From Qipengyuania sp. HL-TH1 (lineage in GTDB: Bacteria > Pseudomonadota > Alphaproteobacteria > Sphingomonadales > Sphingomonadaceae): a stretch of DNA of 64,000 bases. The notes below the pieces were generated by a model that made no database searches, was not told where the DNA came from, and worked only from the letters and a program-made list of their open reading frames with translations. The position numbers and the translations under genes are program-made. Location: assembly GCF_036365825.1 (NCBI RefSeq), contig NZ_CP142675.1, forward strand, positions 2,488,501 through 2,552,500, given 5' to 3'. Positions 1-9,271 of the stretch are shown here, in pieces; the first letter of the stretch is position 1; every line of letters starts with the position of its first letter.

Positions 1-1
1 C

Positions 2-904
<903 letters not shown>

Positions 905-935
905 GCCCCGCCCCGACCGACAGGTCACATGTAGA

Positions 936-968
936 GGCCCGGCAGGAGCGATCCTGCCGGGCCTTTTT
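936..968 (+). terminator. Rho-independent terminator of groEL
   Basis: A perfect 12-bp GC-rich stem (936-947 pairing with 952-963) with a four-base loop GCGA is followed at once by a run of five T (964-968). It lies 32 bases after the groEL stop codon. Confidence 0.93.
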
Positions 969-1000
969 ATTGGCTCACCGCGCGCTGGAGAAAGTGCGTC

Positions 1001-2062
1001 CTATAGCCCTTGTGCGGCGGGGGTTTCCGGCGCGAACAATCCCTCGATATCGGCATCGGCGGACATCGGATCGACGCAGACCCGTGCGATCAGCGGGAGG
1101 TGATCGGACCCGACATCGTCGCCGATCTCGAGCTCTTCCACCTTGACCCCGTCCTTGACGAAGATCTGGTCGAGCGGCCAGCCGACCCAGGCATAGTCGG
1201 CGGGGAAGGTCGCGAAGCTGCCCCGGCCTGCGCGCGGATCGCGATAGCCGCCTTCGCGGGCAAAGCGGGTCGTGGTTTTAGACCAGGGGACATCGTTGAA
1301 ATCGCCAATCGCGAGCACGTTCGAAAGGCCGTCGGGTGTGCGCGCACCCGCCTGCGCGATATTCGCATCGCGGCTCCGGGTCGATTGCCCCGGTAGCGGC
1401 GGGCGCGGATGCAGGCCGATCAGTTCGAACCGCGCGCCATCGTCCATGCGCAGAGTGGCATAGAGCGTCGGGGTATTGGAACTGGTGTTGGCGACCATTT
1501 CGGCGCGGTCCACCGTCAGCCGGGTGGCGAAGGCCATGCCGTATTTGTTATCGAGCGCCCGGTCGAGCTGGTAGCCATAGCGCGCCAATTGCGGCTCGAG
1601 CGCGTCGAGCCACGGTTGGTGGGTTTCCATCAGCAACAGGATATCGGGATCGACCCGCTCGATCAGCTTCGCGGTTTCATCATAGCGGTCGTTGTCCTGC
1701 AGCACATTGAACGACAGCAGCCGCGCGCAGCTCATCCCGTCGACCTCGTCGGGCAGGGGAACCTGCGCAGTGGCGAGGAAAGTATAGGGCCACAAACGCC
1801 ACATATTGATGCCGATGGTGATCGCCGCGAGACCCAGCACCATTGCCCGCCTGTGCGACAGGATCAGGCCGACCACCGCCAGCGCGGCAGCCAGATAGAC
1901 CGACGGCTCGCGCAGCATGTCGAGCATGCGCACCGAACCGCGGTTGGTATCGAGCAGCGATATCAGCGCTGCGATGGCGAGCAGCGCGAGCAGCCCGATG
2001 ACAAGCCTCGTCCCGATCGTCCGGCTGCGGGAGCGGTCTCCGCTTCGCTGATCGATAGCCAT
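1001..2062 (-). CDS. Membrane-anchored endonuclease/exonuclease/phosphatase (EEP) family protein
   Basis: 353 residues. The N-terminal third carries about three hydrophobic segments (roughly residues 19-37, 55-70 and 74-96), so the catalytic part is held at the membrane, probably facing the periplasm. The rest is an EEP-fold domain: LSFNV (Asn119), LLLMET (Glu146), a GLHPRPP segment, the AIGDFND metal-site motif and a SDHLPL motif near the C-terminus. EEP enzymes cut phosphodiester or phosphoester bonds using Mg2+. The substrate cannot be told from sequence; nucleic acid or lipid headgroups are both possible. The start codon lies one base after the stop of the upstream DUF305/LVIVD gene, so the two are probably co-transcribed. 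The ATG at 2062 is preceded by a plausible AAGGGCGG site. Confidence 0.85.
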   Translation of the reverse strand: MAIDQRSGDRSRSRTIGTRLVIGLLALLAIAALISLLDTNRGSVRMLDMLREPSVYLAAALAVVGLILSHRRAMVLGLAAITIGINMWRLWPYTFLATAQVPLPDEVDGMSCARLLSFNVLQDNDRYDETAKLIERVDPDILLLMETHQPWLDALEPQLARYGYQLDRALDNKYGMAFATRLTVDRAEMVANTSSNTPTLYATLRMDDGARFELIGLHPRPPLPGQSTRSRDANIAQAGARTPDGLSNVLAIGDFNDVPWSKTTTRFAREGGYRDPRAGRGSFATFPADYAWVGWPLDQIFVKDGVKVEELEIGDDVGSDHLPLIARVCVDPMSADADIEGLFAPETPAAQGL

Positions 2063-2063
2063 C

Positions 2064-4286
2064 TCAACCGCCCTTGCGGCTGGCCTCCGCCGCCGCGGCG
2101 ACTTCTGCCGGCCAGGTCACCTGCGTCTGCGTCTGCGGATTGAACAGCTCGCCTTCATAACGTGCCGCCTCCGCCGCGGCGATCTCCTCGGCGGCGAGGA
2201 ACTCGCTCGGCTCGAGCGCGAAGACATCGAGCCCGCGGGTAATCTCGGTCGCGTAAATGCGGCCATTGTACCAGTAGGCCGACCAGTAACCGCCGGTCAC
2301 CAGCTGGTCCGCATCGACCGGCCCGCGGTCGAAATAGGCGATCTCGAACGGGTTCTCCGCATCGGTGAAGTCGATCACCGAAATGCCGCCCTGATACCAC
2401 GCCTGGACGAAGATATCGCGTCCCGGCACCGGGATGATCGAGCCATTGTGCGCGACGCAGTTTTCCTTGTCGGTCTGCGGTGCGGGCAGCTTGTAGAGGC
2501 TGCGGAAGTCGAGCTTGCCATCCTCGATCGCGTAAATCGCATTGGCGCCCCAGGTCACCGGATCCCCCGCCTGGCAGCGCGGCCGCCCGCCGCCGCCCCA
2601 TTCATCGGTGAACAGCACTTTGGTGCCGTCATTGTTGAAGGTGGCCGAGTGCCAATAGGCAAAGCCCTGGTCGGTCACATCGTCGATCCGCTGCGGTTTG
2701 AGCGGGTCGGCAATGTCGAGGATGATGCCATTGCCCGAACAGGCGCCCGCCGCAAGGTTGAGCGACGGGAAGACGGTGATGTCGTGGCACTGATCGGTGA
2801 CGCGGGTGTCCTGCGTGCCCTCGCCATGGTCGCCGCCGCGCCACAGGCCCGCGATCTGCCCATCCTGCGCGAAGATGCGCGGGCTGTCGACGATCCGCGC
2901 CCCGCCCGGATCGTTTACGGGGATCGCGATCACATCGATGCTGAACAGCGCGGTGCTGTCGCCGCCGCTTTCGAAACAGCCCGCCAGTTCCTTGCCATCG
3001 CGAACGTAGCTGGTGCCCGAATTATAGACCACCACGCGGTCCGCATCGGCGCTGACGACCGAATGCGTATGGCTGCCGCGGCAGGTCTGCACCTGCCCGA
3101 CCTGGCGCGGGCGGGTGGCGTCCGAAATGTCGAAGATCCTGAGGCCGCGAAACCGTTCGTCACTGACATTGTCGACAATGCCCTGCAGCCCGCAATCCTT
3201 GCGTGCCCGGCTGTCCTGCACGCTCATCAGCAAGAGGTCACCGACGATCGAGACATCGCCCTGTCCGCCGGGGCAGACGGTCGAACTGACCAGTTGCGGA
3301 GCGCCGTCCGCGCCCAGCCGGTAGGTGTTGAACCCGTGGTAATTGCCCGCCACCAGCAGGTCGCGGCTGAACGCCATGTCGGTATTGGCAAAGCTCAGCA
3401 GCGAGCCGCGCTCGCCAAAGCGGGGCTGGCCGTCCTCGTCTTCCTCGTCGCGAATATCGGCGCGCGACGCATCGACCAGCTCTGCCTTGTCTTCGGTTTC
3501 CTCGTCTTCCTCGATCAGCGGCGCGAGCTGGGCCGGGTTCTCGGGATCGAAGAAGCCGGTCGGCTTGGGCAGTGCGGTCACGAGGCGCAGATTGCTGATC
3601 GCTTCCTCTGCATCGCGGAAACCCGCTGCAAGGCTGGCGCGCGGATCGCTCGACAGCGCCGCGAGGATGCCGTTCATCCGGTCGATCTCCGCTTTCTGTT
3701 CCTTGACCACATCGTTGCTGAATTCGAACATCACCGGGTCGTAGGCGGTCCCGGGCTGGCGATGCAGCGCCTCGACCATGTCGATCGCGCCCTCGTGATG
3801 GCGCACCATCAGCTGCAGGAACATGCGGTCGAACGCAGTTCCTTCGAGCGTTGCCAGTTCCGCCATCTGTTCGGGCGTCGCCATGCCCATCATCAAGTGA
3901 TGCGCGGAATGGTCCATTCCCGCGTGCTGCATTGCCGCGGCGGGCTGCCTACGTTCGGCCAGCCAGTCGCGCATGAAGGTGATCTCGTCCGCCTGGCTCG
4001 CGTCGATGCGGCCGGCGATCTTGGCCAGATCGGCGTAGTTGCTGCGGCCCTCGACCAGCGCGGCCAGATCGACCGCCTGCTGGTGATGGACGATCATGTC
4101 CTGCATGAACTTGACGTCGGCAGGCGAGAACCGCGTGTCGGACAGGCGGATCGCCTCATCCTCGTCGATCACCCGTGAAGCCGTGCCCGGCGCGCCGGGC
4201 AGCACGATCGGCGCAGGCTGGGCAAGGGCCGCAGCCGAGGTGGACAGCAGCAGGCCGGTCGCCAGCGCCCGAAGCGTGATTTTCAT
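2064..4286 (-). CDS. Exported DUF305 / LVIVD-repeat fusion protein
   Basis: 740 residues with a clear signal peptide (residues 1-22, ending ALAQ), so periplasmic or exported. Residues about 50-212 form a DUF305 (ferritin-like, CopM-type) helical domain with the two hallmark motifs containing His67-His68 and His163-His164. A Met/His-rich stretch lies between them (about 121-135) and could bind copper. From about residue 280 to the end there are LVIVD-type beta-propeller repeats. The ATG at 4286 is chosen because it begins the signal peptide and has AGGGA upstream; the open frame runs further upstream but would overlap the acyl-CoA dehydrogenase gene. DUF305 proteins are linked to metal handling in some bacteria. 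The function of this fusion is not known. Confidence 0.85.
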   Translation of the reverse strand: MKITLRALATGLLLSTSAAALAQPAPIVLPGAPGTASRVIDEDEAIRLSDTRFSPADVKFMQDMIVHHQQAVDLAALVEGRSNYADLAKIAGRIDASQADEITFMRDWLAERRQPAAAMQHAGMDHSAHHLMMGMATPEQMAELATLEGTAFDRMFLQLMVRHHEGAIDMVEALHRQPGTAYDPVMFEFSNDVVKEQKAEIDRMNGILAALSSDPRASLAAGFRDAEEAISNLRLVTALPKPTGFFDPENPAQLAPLIEEDEETEDKAELVDASRADIRDEEDEDGQPRFGERGSLLSFANTDMAFSRDLLVAGNYHGFNTYRLGADGAPQLVSSTVCPGGQGDVSIVGDLLLMSVQDSRARKDCGLQGIVDNVSDERFRGLRIFDISDATRPRQVGQVQTCRGSHTHSVVSADADRVVVYNSGTSYVRDGKELAGCFESGGDSTALFSIDVIAIPVNDPGGARIVDSPRIFAQDGQIAGLWRGGDHGEGTQDTRVTDQCHDITVFPSLNLAAGACSGNGIILDIADPLKPQRIDDVTDQGFAYWHSATFNNDGTKVLFTDEWGGGGRPRCQAGDPVTWGANAIYAIEDGKLDFRSLYKLPAPQTDKENCVAHNGSIIPVPGRDIFVQAWYQGGISVIDFTDAENPFEIAYFDRGPVDADQLVTGGYWSAYWYNGRIYATEITRGLDVFALEPSEFLAAEEIAAAEAARYEGELFNPQTQTQVTWPAEVAAAAEASRKGG

Positions 4287-4374
4287 AATGTCGATCCCTA
4301 AATTTGCTGTCCCAAAAGGCCCTGCGATCCGCAGCCGGTCAAGCGCCAATTTCGGGAACCGCCCGCGCGCCCGG

Positions 4375-5667
4375 TCAGGCTGCGGAGAACTTCCCGCGGC
4401 GCGGACCGAGATAGCCGAACAGATAGGCCCCGACCTTGCGCATCTGGATTTCCTCCGCCCCTTCGGTGATACGGTAGCGGCGGTGGTGGCGATAGATATG
4501 CTCGAACGGCTTGTGCCGCGAATAGCCGATCCCGCCATGCACCTGCATCGCCCGGTCGGCAGCCTCGCACACCAACCGGTTCGCCCAGTAATTGCACATT
4601 GAGACCTTGTCCGAGATCGTCTTCTCGATCTCTTCATGCGGCATGTTGTCCATGTCCCAGGCGGTCTTGTAGATCAGCAGCCGCAGCATTTCGCATTGCG
4701 TCGCGAGCTCGACCAGGGGGAACTGGATCGCCTGGTTGCGCGCCAGCTCCTCGCCGAACGGCTTGCGGGTCCGCGCGTATTTGACGCTTTCTTCCACGCA
4801 ATATTGCGCCGCGCCAAGGCTCGATGCGGCCTGCCGGATGCGGTTCTGGTGGACGAAGCTCTGCGCCAGCGCGAGCCCGCGTCCCTCGACCCCGAGGATC
4901 GCCTCGTCGGGCACCCAGACATTGTTGACCGACAGGCGCGGGTGATCGGTGGGCATGTTGAAGGTCCACATCCATTCCTCGATCTCGAGGCCCGGCGTGG
5001 GATTGGGGACGAGGAAGCAGGTGATCCCGCTGGCATCGCCATTCTCGCCGCCGGTGCGCGCGAACATCGCGCAATGCGTGGCGACATGCATGCCGGTGAT
5101 CCACATCTTCTCGCCATCGATGCGCCAGCCGGAAACCCCTTCACGCGTCTCGCGCACCGCCCTGGTTTCCATCCAGGTGGCGTCGGAACCGTGGTCGGGC
5201 TCGGTCAGGCCGAAGGCGACCCTGCGCGTGCCTTCGAAGCCGCCGGTAATGAATTCCTCCTTCTGGGCCTCGGTGCCGAAGGTCTCGAACATCGCGACGA
5301 AGGGGAAATTGCCGACGATCGAGTGCTCGTTCTGCAGATCGTTGTGCAGCCCCAGCCCGCGCTGCGCGAAGCGGTCGCGGATCACTGCCATCCACAGGTT
5401 CGAGCCATCCTTGCCCCCGTATTTCTTCGGCGCGGAGAAGCGCCAGTGGCCTGCCTCGTCGGCGGCCTTGCGGCATTCGCGCAGCAGGTTTTCCCAATCG
5501 TGGCTCGGCAGGCCGCCGCGATCCCAGTCGGTGCGCGCATCCTCGCGGCGGTGATCGAAAAAGCGGATGTTGTCGTCGCGCGCCACCAGCGGCGCGATTG
5601 TGCTGTCGATGAAGCCTTCCAGCTCGGCGTAATAGTCCTCCAGGTCCTGCGGTATCGCGAAGTCCAT
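4375..5667 (-). CDS. Acyl-CoA dehydrogenase family protein (LvaC/ACAD11-like)
   Basis: 430 residues, full length for a soluble FAD-dependent acyl-CoA dehydrogenase. Seen are the FGLTEPDHGSDATW flavin/substrate segment, the KMWITG motif, the NRIRQAASSLG helix and the C-terminal VHGGIGYSRHKPFEHIYR region. The ATG at 5667 is preferred over one six codons upstream: it has AGGAGAGG at the right distance and overlaps the stop of the upstream kinase gene as TGATG, which implies translational coupling. That partner suggests a LvaC/ACAD10-11-type role, in which the ACAD removes phosphate from a 4-phosphoacyl-CoA instead of oxidising an ordinary acyl-CoA. The alternative is a plain fatty acyl-CoA dehydrogenase. 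Confidence 0.9.
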   Translation of the reverse strand: MDFAIPQDLEDYYAELEGFIDSTIAPLVARDDNIRFFDHRREDARTDWDRGGLPSHDWENLLRECRKAADEAGHWRFSAPKKYGGKDGSNLWMAVIRDRFAQRGLGLHNDLQNEHSIVGNFPFVAMFETFGTEAQKEEFITGGFEGTRRVAFGLTEPDHGSDATWMETRAVRETREGVSGWRIDGEKMWITGMHVATHCAMFARTGGENGDASGITCFLVPNPTPGLEIEEWMWTFNMPTDHPRLSVNNVWVPDEAILGVEGRGLALAQSFVHQNRIRQAASSLGAAQYCVEESVKYARTRKPFGEELARNQAIQFPLVELATQCEMLRLLIYKTAWDMDNMPHEEIEKTISDKVSMCNYWANRLVCEAADRAMQVHGGIGYSRHKPFEHIYRHHRRYRITEGAEEIQMRKVGAYLFGYLGPRRGKFSAA

Positions 5668-7016
5668 CAATCCTCTCCTGTCCATTTGGCCTGCGCGAGC
5701 GCGAGCATCGGGTATTTGGGCACGTCGGCGGCCAGCTTGTCGAGCGCGGCGCGCCGCAGCATCGCCAGCAGGCCGGGGGTTGCCAGCGTTGCCTTGCCGT
5801 CGAGCAGATCCTGCGCAAGCATGGCATCTTCGCTCTGCGTAGCGGCCGCGTCATTGCGCGCAATCATGCCCAGCGCATTGCGCGCGACTGCCAGCTGGAA
5901 GCGGTCGTGCCCCTCCATCCGGTCCTTCACCGTGCCGAGCCATTCGGCGATGGCAGTGGCGATTTCGCCGACGCTCGCCTCGCCTTCGGGTTCGAGCGGA
6001 TCGTCGGCAGGAGGCACGGGCCGAGCCTGTTCGGCGGCCGGGGCATCCTCTTCGAGCAGCAGGAGCAGATCGAGCTCCTGCTCGCTCGTCCGCCGCGAGA
6101 TTACCACCCGTTCGAGCATGCGATCATCGCCGCTGCGCCAGAAGCTCGCCATGCGCAGGCAGCCGAGCGCCCACCACACCGTGCGATAGACCAGCCAGAA
6201 GCGGAACCGCCCGGCATCCACCTGCGCGCCGCTTTCGGCCTGATAGGCATCGACATAGTCCTGCAGCGATCCCAGTCCGAGCGCGGGCCGGTCGACGCGG
6301 GCAAAGCGCCACACCGCCATGCAGCCGAAGGCGAGGTCCTCGTGCCGGTCGCCGAAATGCGCCAGCTCCCAGTCGAGCACGCCGGTCAGCTGCGAATCCG
6401 CAGCGAGCAGATTTCCCAGCCGGTAGTCGCCATGGTTGAGCACCGGTTCGACACGCTCGGGCAGGTTGTCGCGCAGCCAGCGCAGGCCGAGCGCGATGAT
6501 CGGGCGATCGGCGCCGGCCTCGTCGAATTGCGCGGCGAGGCCGTCGACTGCCTCGGCATAATCCATTTCGGGCACATCTCCGGGCAGCGCGGCGCGCGGC
6601 AGCGAATGGATTTTTGCCAGGTCGCGCGCCACCTGACGGAGCAATTGCGCGGGCTCGTCCATCGCCAGGATCGCGCGCGGATCGGGCGTCCCGGGCAAGG
6701 CGCGCATCACGAAACCGCTGCCGATGCCGTCACCGGGCTGCAATTCGACCAGCACTTCGGGGGCAGTGACGCCTGCGCCATGCGCGGCGCGGATGATCGC
6801 GGCCTCGGTATCGTGTCCGAAGGGCCGGTCTTCCATGAACGACAGGCTGGGCGCGCGGCGCAGGACATAATCCCCGTCGCCGCTCGCAAAGCGCCAGCTT
6901 TCCATGGTGGCCCCGCCAGTCAGCCGCGTGATCCCCTCGGGTGCGGCCATACCGGCGCGTGCGAGCGCCTGCGCCAGTCCCTGCTCCAGCGCGCCCGCGC
7001 TTTCCGTCTCTCCCAT
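5667..7016 (-). CDS. APH-family phosphotransferase with C-terminal DUF6285-like domain (LvaA-LvaB fusion-like)
   Basis: 449 residues. Residues about 15-310 are an aminoglycoside-phosphotransferase-fold kinase: LTGGATMESWRF loop, LNHGDYRLGNLL catalytic loop (the HGDxxxxN signature) and VLDWELAHFGD metal-binding motif. The last 110 residues or so (AIAEWLGTVKDRM, FQLAVARNALGMIAR, PKYPML) look like a separate small domain of the DUF6285/LvaB type. In Pseudomonas putida LvaA and LvaB together phosphorylate 4-hydroxyvaleryl-CoA, and LvaC then eliminates the phosphate. Here kinase and LvaB-like part are one chain and the ACAD gene overlaps the stop codon. Substrate assignment is inference from this pairing. 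The ATG at 7016 is chosen; a second ATG lies 12 codons upstream. Confidence 0.85.
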   Translation of the reverse strand: MGETESAGALEQGLAQALARAGMAAPEGITRLTGGATMESWRFASGDGDYVLRRAPSLSFMEDRPFGHDTEAAIIRAAHGAGVTAPEVLVELQPGDGIGSGFVMRALPGTPDPRAILAMDEPAQLLRQVARDLAKIHSLPRAALPGDVPEMDYAEAVDGLAAQFDEAGADRPIIALGLRWLRDNLPERVEPVLNHGDYRLGNLLAADSQLTGVLDWELAHFGDRHEDLAFGCMAVWRFARVDRPALGLGSLQDYVDAYQAESGAQVDAGRFRFWLVYRTVWWALGCLRMASFWRSGDDRMLERVVISRRTSEQELDLLLLLEEDAPAAEQARPVPPADDPLEPEGEASVGEIATAIAEWLGTVKDRMEGHDRFQLAVARNALGMIARNDAAATQSEDAMLAQDLLDGKATLATPGLLAMLRRAALDKLAADVPKYPMLALAQAKWTGED

Positions 7017-7113
7017 GGAATGAGTTGTGCATTGAAACGGGCCGTTGCTCAAGCCCGGACCTCATCGCGATCTCGAACGTTGTCAGGGCAAGCAACAATC
7101 CAGAGGAGAATCC

Positions 7114-7521
7114 ATGCGCCTTCCCACCAATGCCCATGTCGCCATCGTCGACGGCGAGAACTTCATCGTGATGCGCAACAGCGGCCAGCCGCTCGAACCC
7201 AAGCTTGGGGCAGCCGAAAAACCCGATCTGTCGGCGACCAATTTCAGCGCCGGGGTGAAGCATCAGGACGCGGGTGGCCAGCAGCATGGGCGCACCGATC
7301 TCAACGAGCTCGCGCATGGCGCCGCCGCCAGTGAATGGCTCAACGCCAAGGCAGTCGCAGGAGAGATCGACAATGTACTGGTGATCGCGGATCCCAAGAC
7401 TTTGGGCGAAATGCGCCGCCACTATCATTCCGAACTGGAAAAGCGGCTGGTCGGCGAGATCGACAAGACCATGTCGGGCGAACCGACCGAGCGGATCGAA
7501 CAGGTGATTGCAAACGCTTGA
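7114..7521 (+). CDS. Host attachment protein (Host_attach family)
   Basis: 135 residues resembling the 'protein required for attachment to host cells' family (pfam Host_attach, first noted in agrobacteria and widespread in alphaproteobacteria). Features are VAIVDGENFIVMRN near the start, a variable middle, and the conserved HGAAASEWLNAKAVAGEIDNVLVIADPKTLGEMRRHYHSELEKRLVGEI core. The fold resembles release-factor eRF1 domain 2, but the biochemical role is unknown and the name should not be read literally. The ATG at 7114 has GAGGAG seven bases upstream. The gene is divergent from the kinase/ACAD pair. Confidence 0.85.
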   Translation: MRLPTNAHVAIVDGENFIVMRNSGQPLEPKLGAAEKPDLSATNFSAGVKHQDAGGQQHGRTDLNELAHGAAASEWLNAKAVAGEIDNVLVIADPKTLGEMRRHYHSELEKRLVGEIDKTMSGEPTERIEQVIANA

Positions 7522-7660
7522 CCGATGCTCCCCGCATCAAAGTAACGCGGCGATCATCGAACCTGTCGCGCGCGCAACACTTTTCATCGCGGCGCCCTTG
7601 TCTGGCCCCAATCGATCAGCATTAAGCTTCGCCTAACCTTGAAAGGTATACAGGGTCAGT

Positions 7661-8677
7661 ATGGGTAACAGACTTTTCGGACGACTGCTGGCGATTGCGG
7701 CGATGGCATGCGGCACGCCCGCGCTGGCGCAGGGCAATGGCTTCGAATCCCAGTTCGACACTGTTCTGGGGACCGAGGTTCGGACCCCGCCAAGCTATGA
7801 CGCGCTGTATGCGACCCCGCTCGAGCGCCAGATCGCGCAATTAGCGGAAGGGTCGAACGGGCGGATTGGCGTCTATGCGATCGATCTGTCGACCGGGCGC
7901 GAGGTCGGCGTGTTGGCCGACCAGCGTTTCCCGATGGCCAGCACCAGCAAGGTCGCAATTGCCGCGACCTATCTGGCCGGTGTCGATGCGGGCAAGTGGA
8001 GCCTGACGAGCGAGTTTCGCCTGCCGCGTCCTGGCGGAGCCTATATGCCCGCCTACCGTCATCTCAGCCTGATGATCAGCAAGAGCTGCAACGATTGCAC
8101 CGACGCGCTGCTTGCCGCAGTCGGCGGCCCGCGCGCGGTCAACAAGTGGATGGAAGATGCCGGGATCGAAGGGTTCCAGCTGACCCGCGATATCGCCACG
8201 CTTATCCGCGAAGATGGCCGCATCGACCCCGCCTGGAGCGTCGATACCAAGGATAGTGCGACCCCGCGCGCCATGGGCCAGCTGCTCGCCGGGATTTACC
8301 AGGGCAAATGGCTGAGCGATTATTCGCGCCGCGTCCTGCTCGATGCGATGGAAGAAACCACGACTGGCAAGAAGCGCATGCGCTCGGCGCTGCCGCTCAG
8401 CGCCAATCTGGCGCACAAGACCGGGACGCTTGCGCGGACCGCGAGCGATATCGGTATTTTCCATACGCCCGATGGGCGCGCAATTGCCGCTGCGATCTAT
8501 GTCACCGGGCAAAGCCCGTCGATGGCGGTGGAAAACGGCAGCCGCACACGCAAGCTCGAGGCGCGCTACAATCGCGATTCGCGGATCTCGACCATTACCC
8601 AGGCGCTGTATGACGGCTTTGGCCGCGAAGCGCAGGACGGCCGCAACTGGGCCACGGCGGACTACGGCGGGGATTGA
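7661..8677 (+). CDS. Periplasmic serine hydrolase, class A beta-lactamase-like
   Basis: 338 residues with a signal peptide (about 1-24, ending ALAQ). The order of motifs is that of class A penicillin-recognising enzymes: STSK with nucleophile Ser94 and Lys97, SCN at 142-144 in the place of SDN, and HKTGT at 252-256. The stretch DTKDSATPRAM matches the segment after the omega loop. No clear ExxLN motif is visible ahead of it, so the general base Glu166 of true class A beta-lactamases may be absent or replaced by the acidic pair near residues 184-185. It could be a real beta-lactamase, a D,D-peptidase-like enzyme or an esterase; resistance should not be assumed. Confidence 0.8.
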   Translation: MGNRLFGRLLAIAAMACGTPALAQGNGFESQFDTVLGTEVRTPPSYDALYATPLERQIAQLAEGSNGRIGVYAIDLSTGREVGVLADQRFPMASTSKVAIAATYLAGVDAGKWSLTSEFRLPRPGGAYMPAYRHLSLMISKSCNDCTDALLAAVGGPRAVNKWMEDAGIEGFQLTRDIATLIREDGRIDPAWSVDTKDSATPRAMGQLLAGIYQGKWLSDYSRRVLLDAMEETTTGKKRMRSALPLSANLAHKTGTLARTASDIGIFHTPDGRAIAAAIYVTGQSPSMAVENGSRTRKLEARYNRDSRISTITQALYDGFGREAQDGRNWATADYGGD

Positions 8678-8700
8678 CCCCCTACCATTGTAACAAACAA

Positions 8701-8730
8701 AAAGGGCGGTGCCGTGAGGCACCGCCCTTT
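8701..8730. terminator. Bidirectional intrinsic terminator
   Basis: A perfect 13-bp stem (8701-8713 with 8718-8730) with a GTGA loop lies between the convergent serine hydrolase and lipoprotein genes. On the - strand it is followed by a T-rich stretch (rc of 8691-8700), the better terminator direction; on the + strand the T run is only three bases. Confidence 0.88.
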
Positions 8731-8770
8731 CTGTTCGTGAACGTGAAACCGTTCGCGAAGCGAAATCGAC

Positions 8771-9025
8771 TTAGTCGGCTTCGGCTTCAGCGGCAGTCTC
8801 GTCGCCTTCGACAGCAGCTTCGACTTCAGCAACAGCCGCATCGGCGTCAGCAGCGATTTCGTCAGCGCCGGCTTCCATGGCTTCACCAGTGGCTTCCATG
8901 TTGGTTTCAGCGTCGGCAGCCATCGAATCGGCGGTTGCTTCGGCGCTGTCTTCGGTAGCTTCCGAGCAAGCGGCGAGGGTCAGGGCAGCGGCCGAAGCAG
9001 CAGCGAAAAGAGCGATCTTGCGCAT
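8771..9025 (-). CDS. Small acidic Ala-rich lipoprotein
   Basis: 84 residues. The first 20 form a lipoprotein signal peptide ending in the lipobox LAAC (Cys20). The mature part is almost only Ala, Glu, Asp, Met and Thr, strongly acidic, probably alpha-helical and without recognisable domain. It would be anchored in the cytoplasmic or outer membrane by lipidation of Cys20. The ATG at 9025 is taken because it starts the signal sequence and has AAGGA upstream. A strong terminator lies 41 bases after the stop, so this is a single-gene transcript. No function can be assigned; low-complexity acidic lipoproteins of this kind are common in sphingomonads. Confidence 0.8.
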   Translation of the reverse strand: MRKIALFAAASAAALTLAACSEATEDSAEATADSMAADAETNMEATGEAMEAGADEIAADADAAVAEVEAAVEGDETAAEAEAD

Positions 9026-9271
9026 AGTTCTAAATCCTTGAACAGCGAGTGTTGGGTGCGGTGCAAGGCCAGTGGCCCCTCCCGCGCGAAACCCCGTTGG
9101 GGCCTCACAGCGTCTGAATAATGGCAGAAATGGGGCACGGCAAGCGGATTCACCGCAATCTTGCCACATTGTGGTCTCATTTTGGCCAAAATCGACAGAA
9201 TTCCGCGACTTGTGGGGATGGGCGAAAATCGCGCTCCCCATTGTGCCAAGCCGTTGCTAAGCCGCTTGGCC

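Noticed and set aside
4287..4637. Upstream extension of the DUF305/LVIVD protein
   Set aside because: It overlaps the acyl-CoA dehydrogenase gene, lacks the signal peptide at its start, and the ATG at 4286 has signal sequence and ribosome-binding site.
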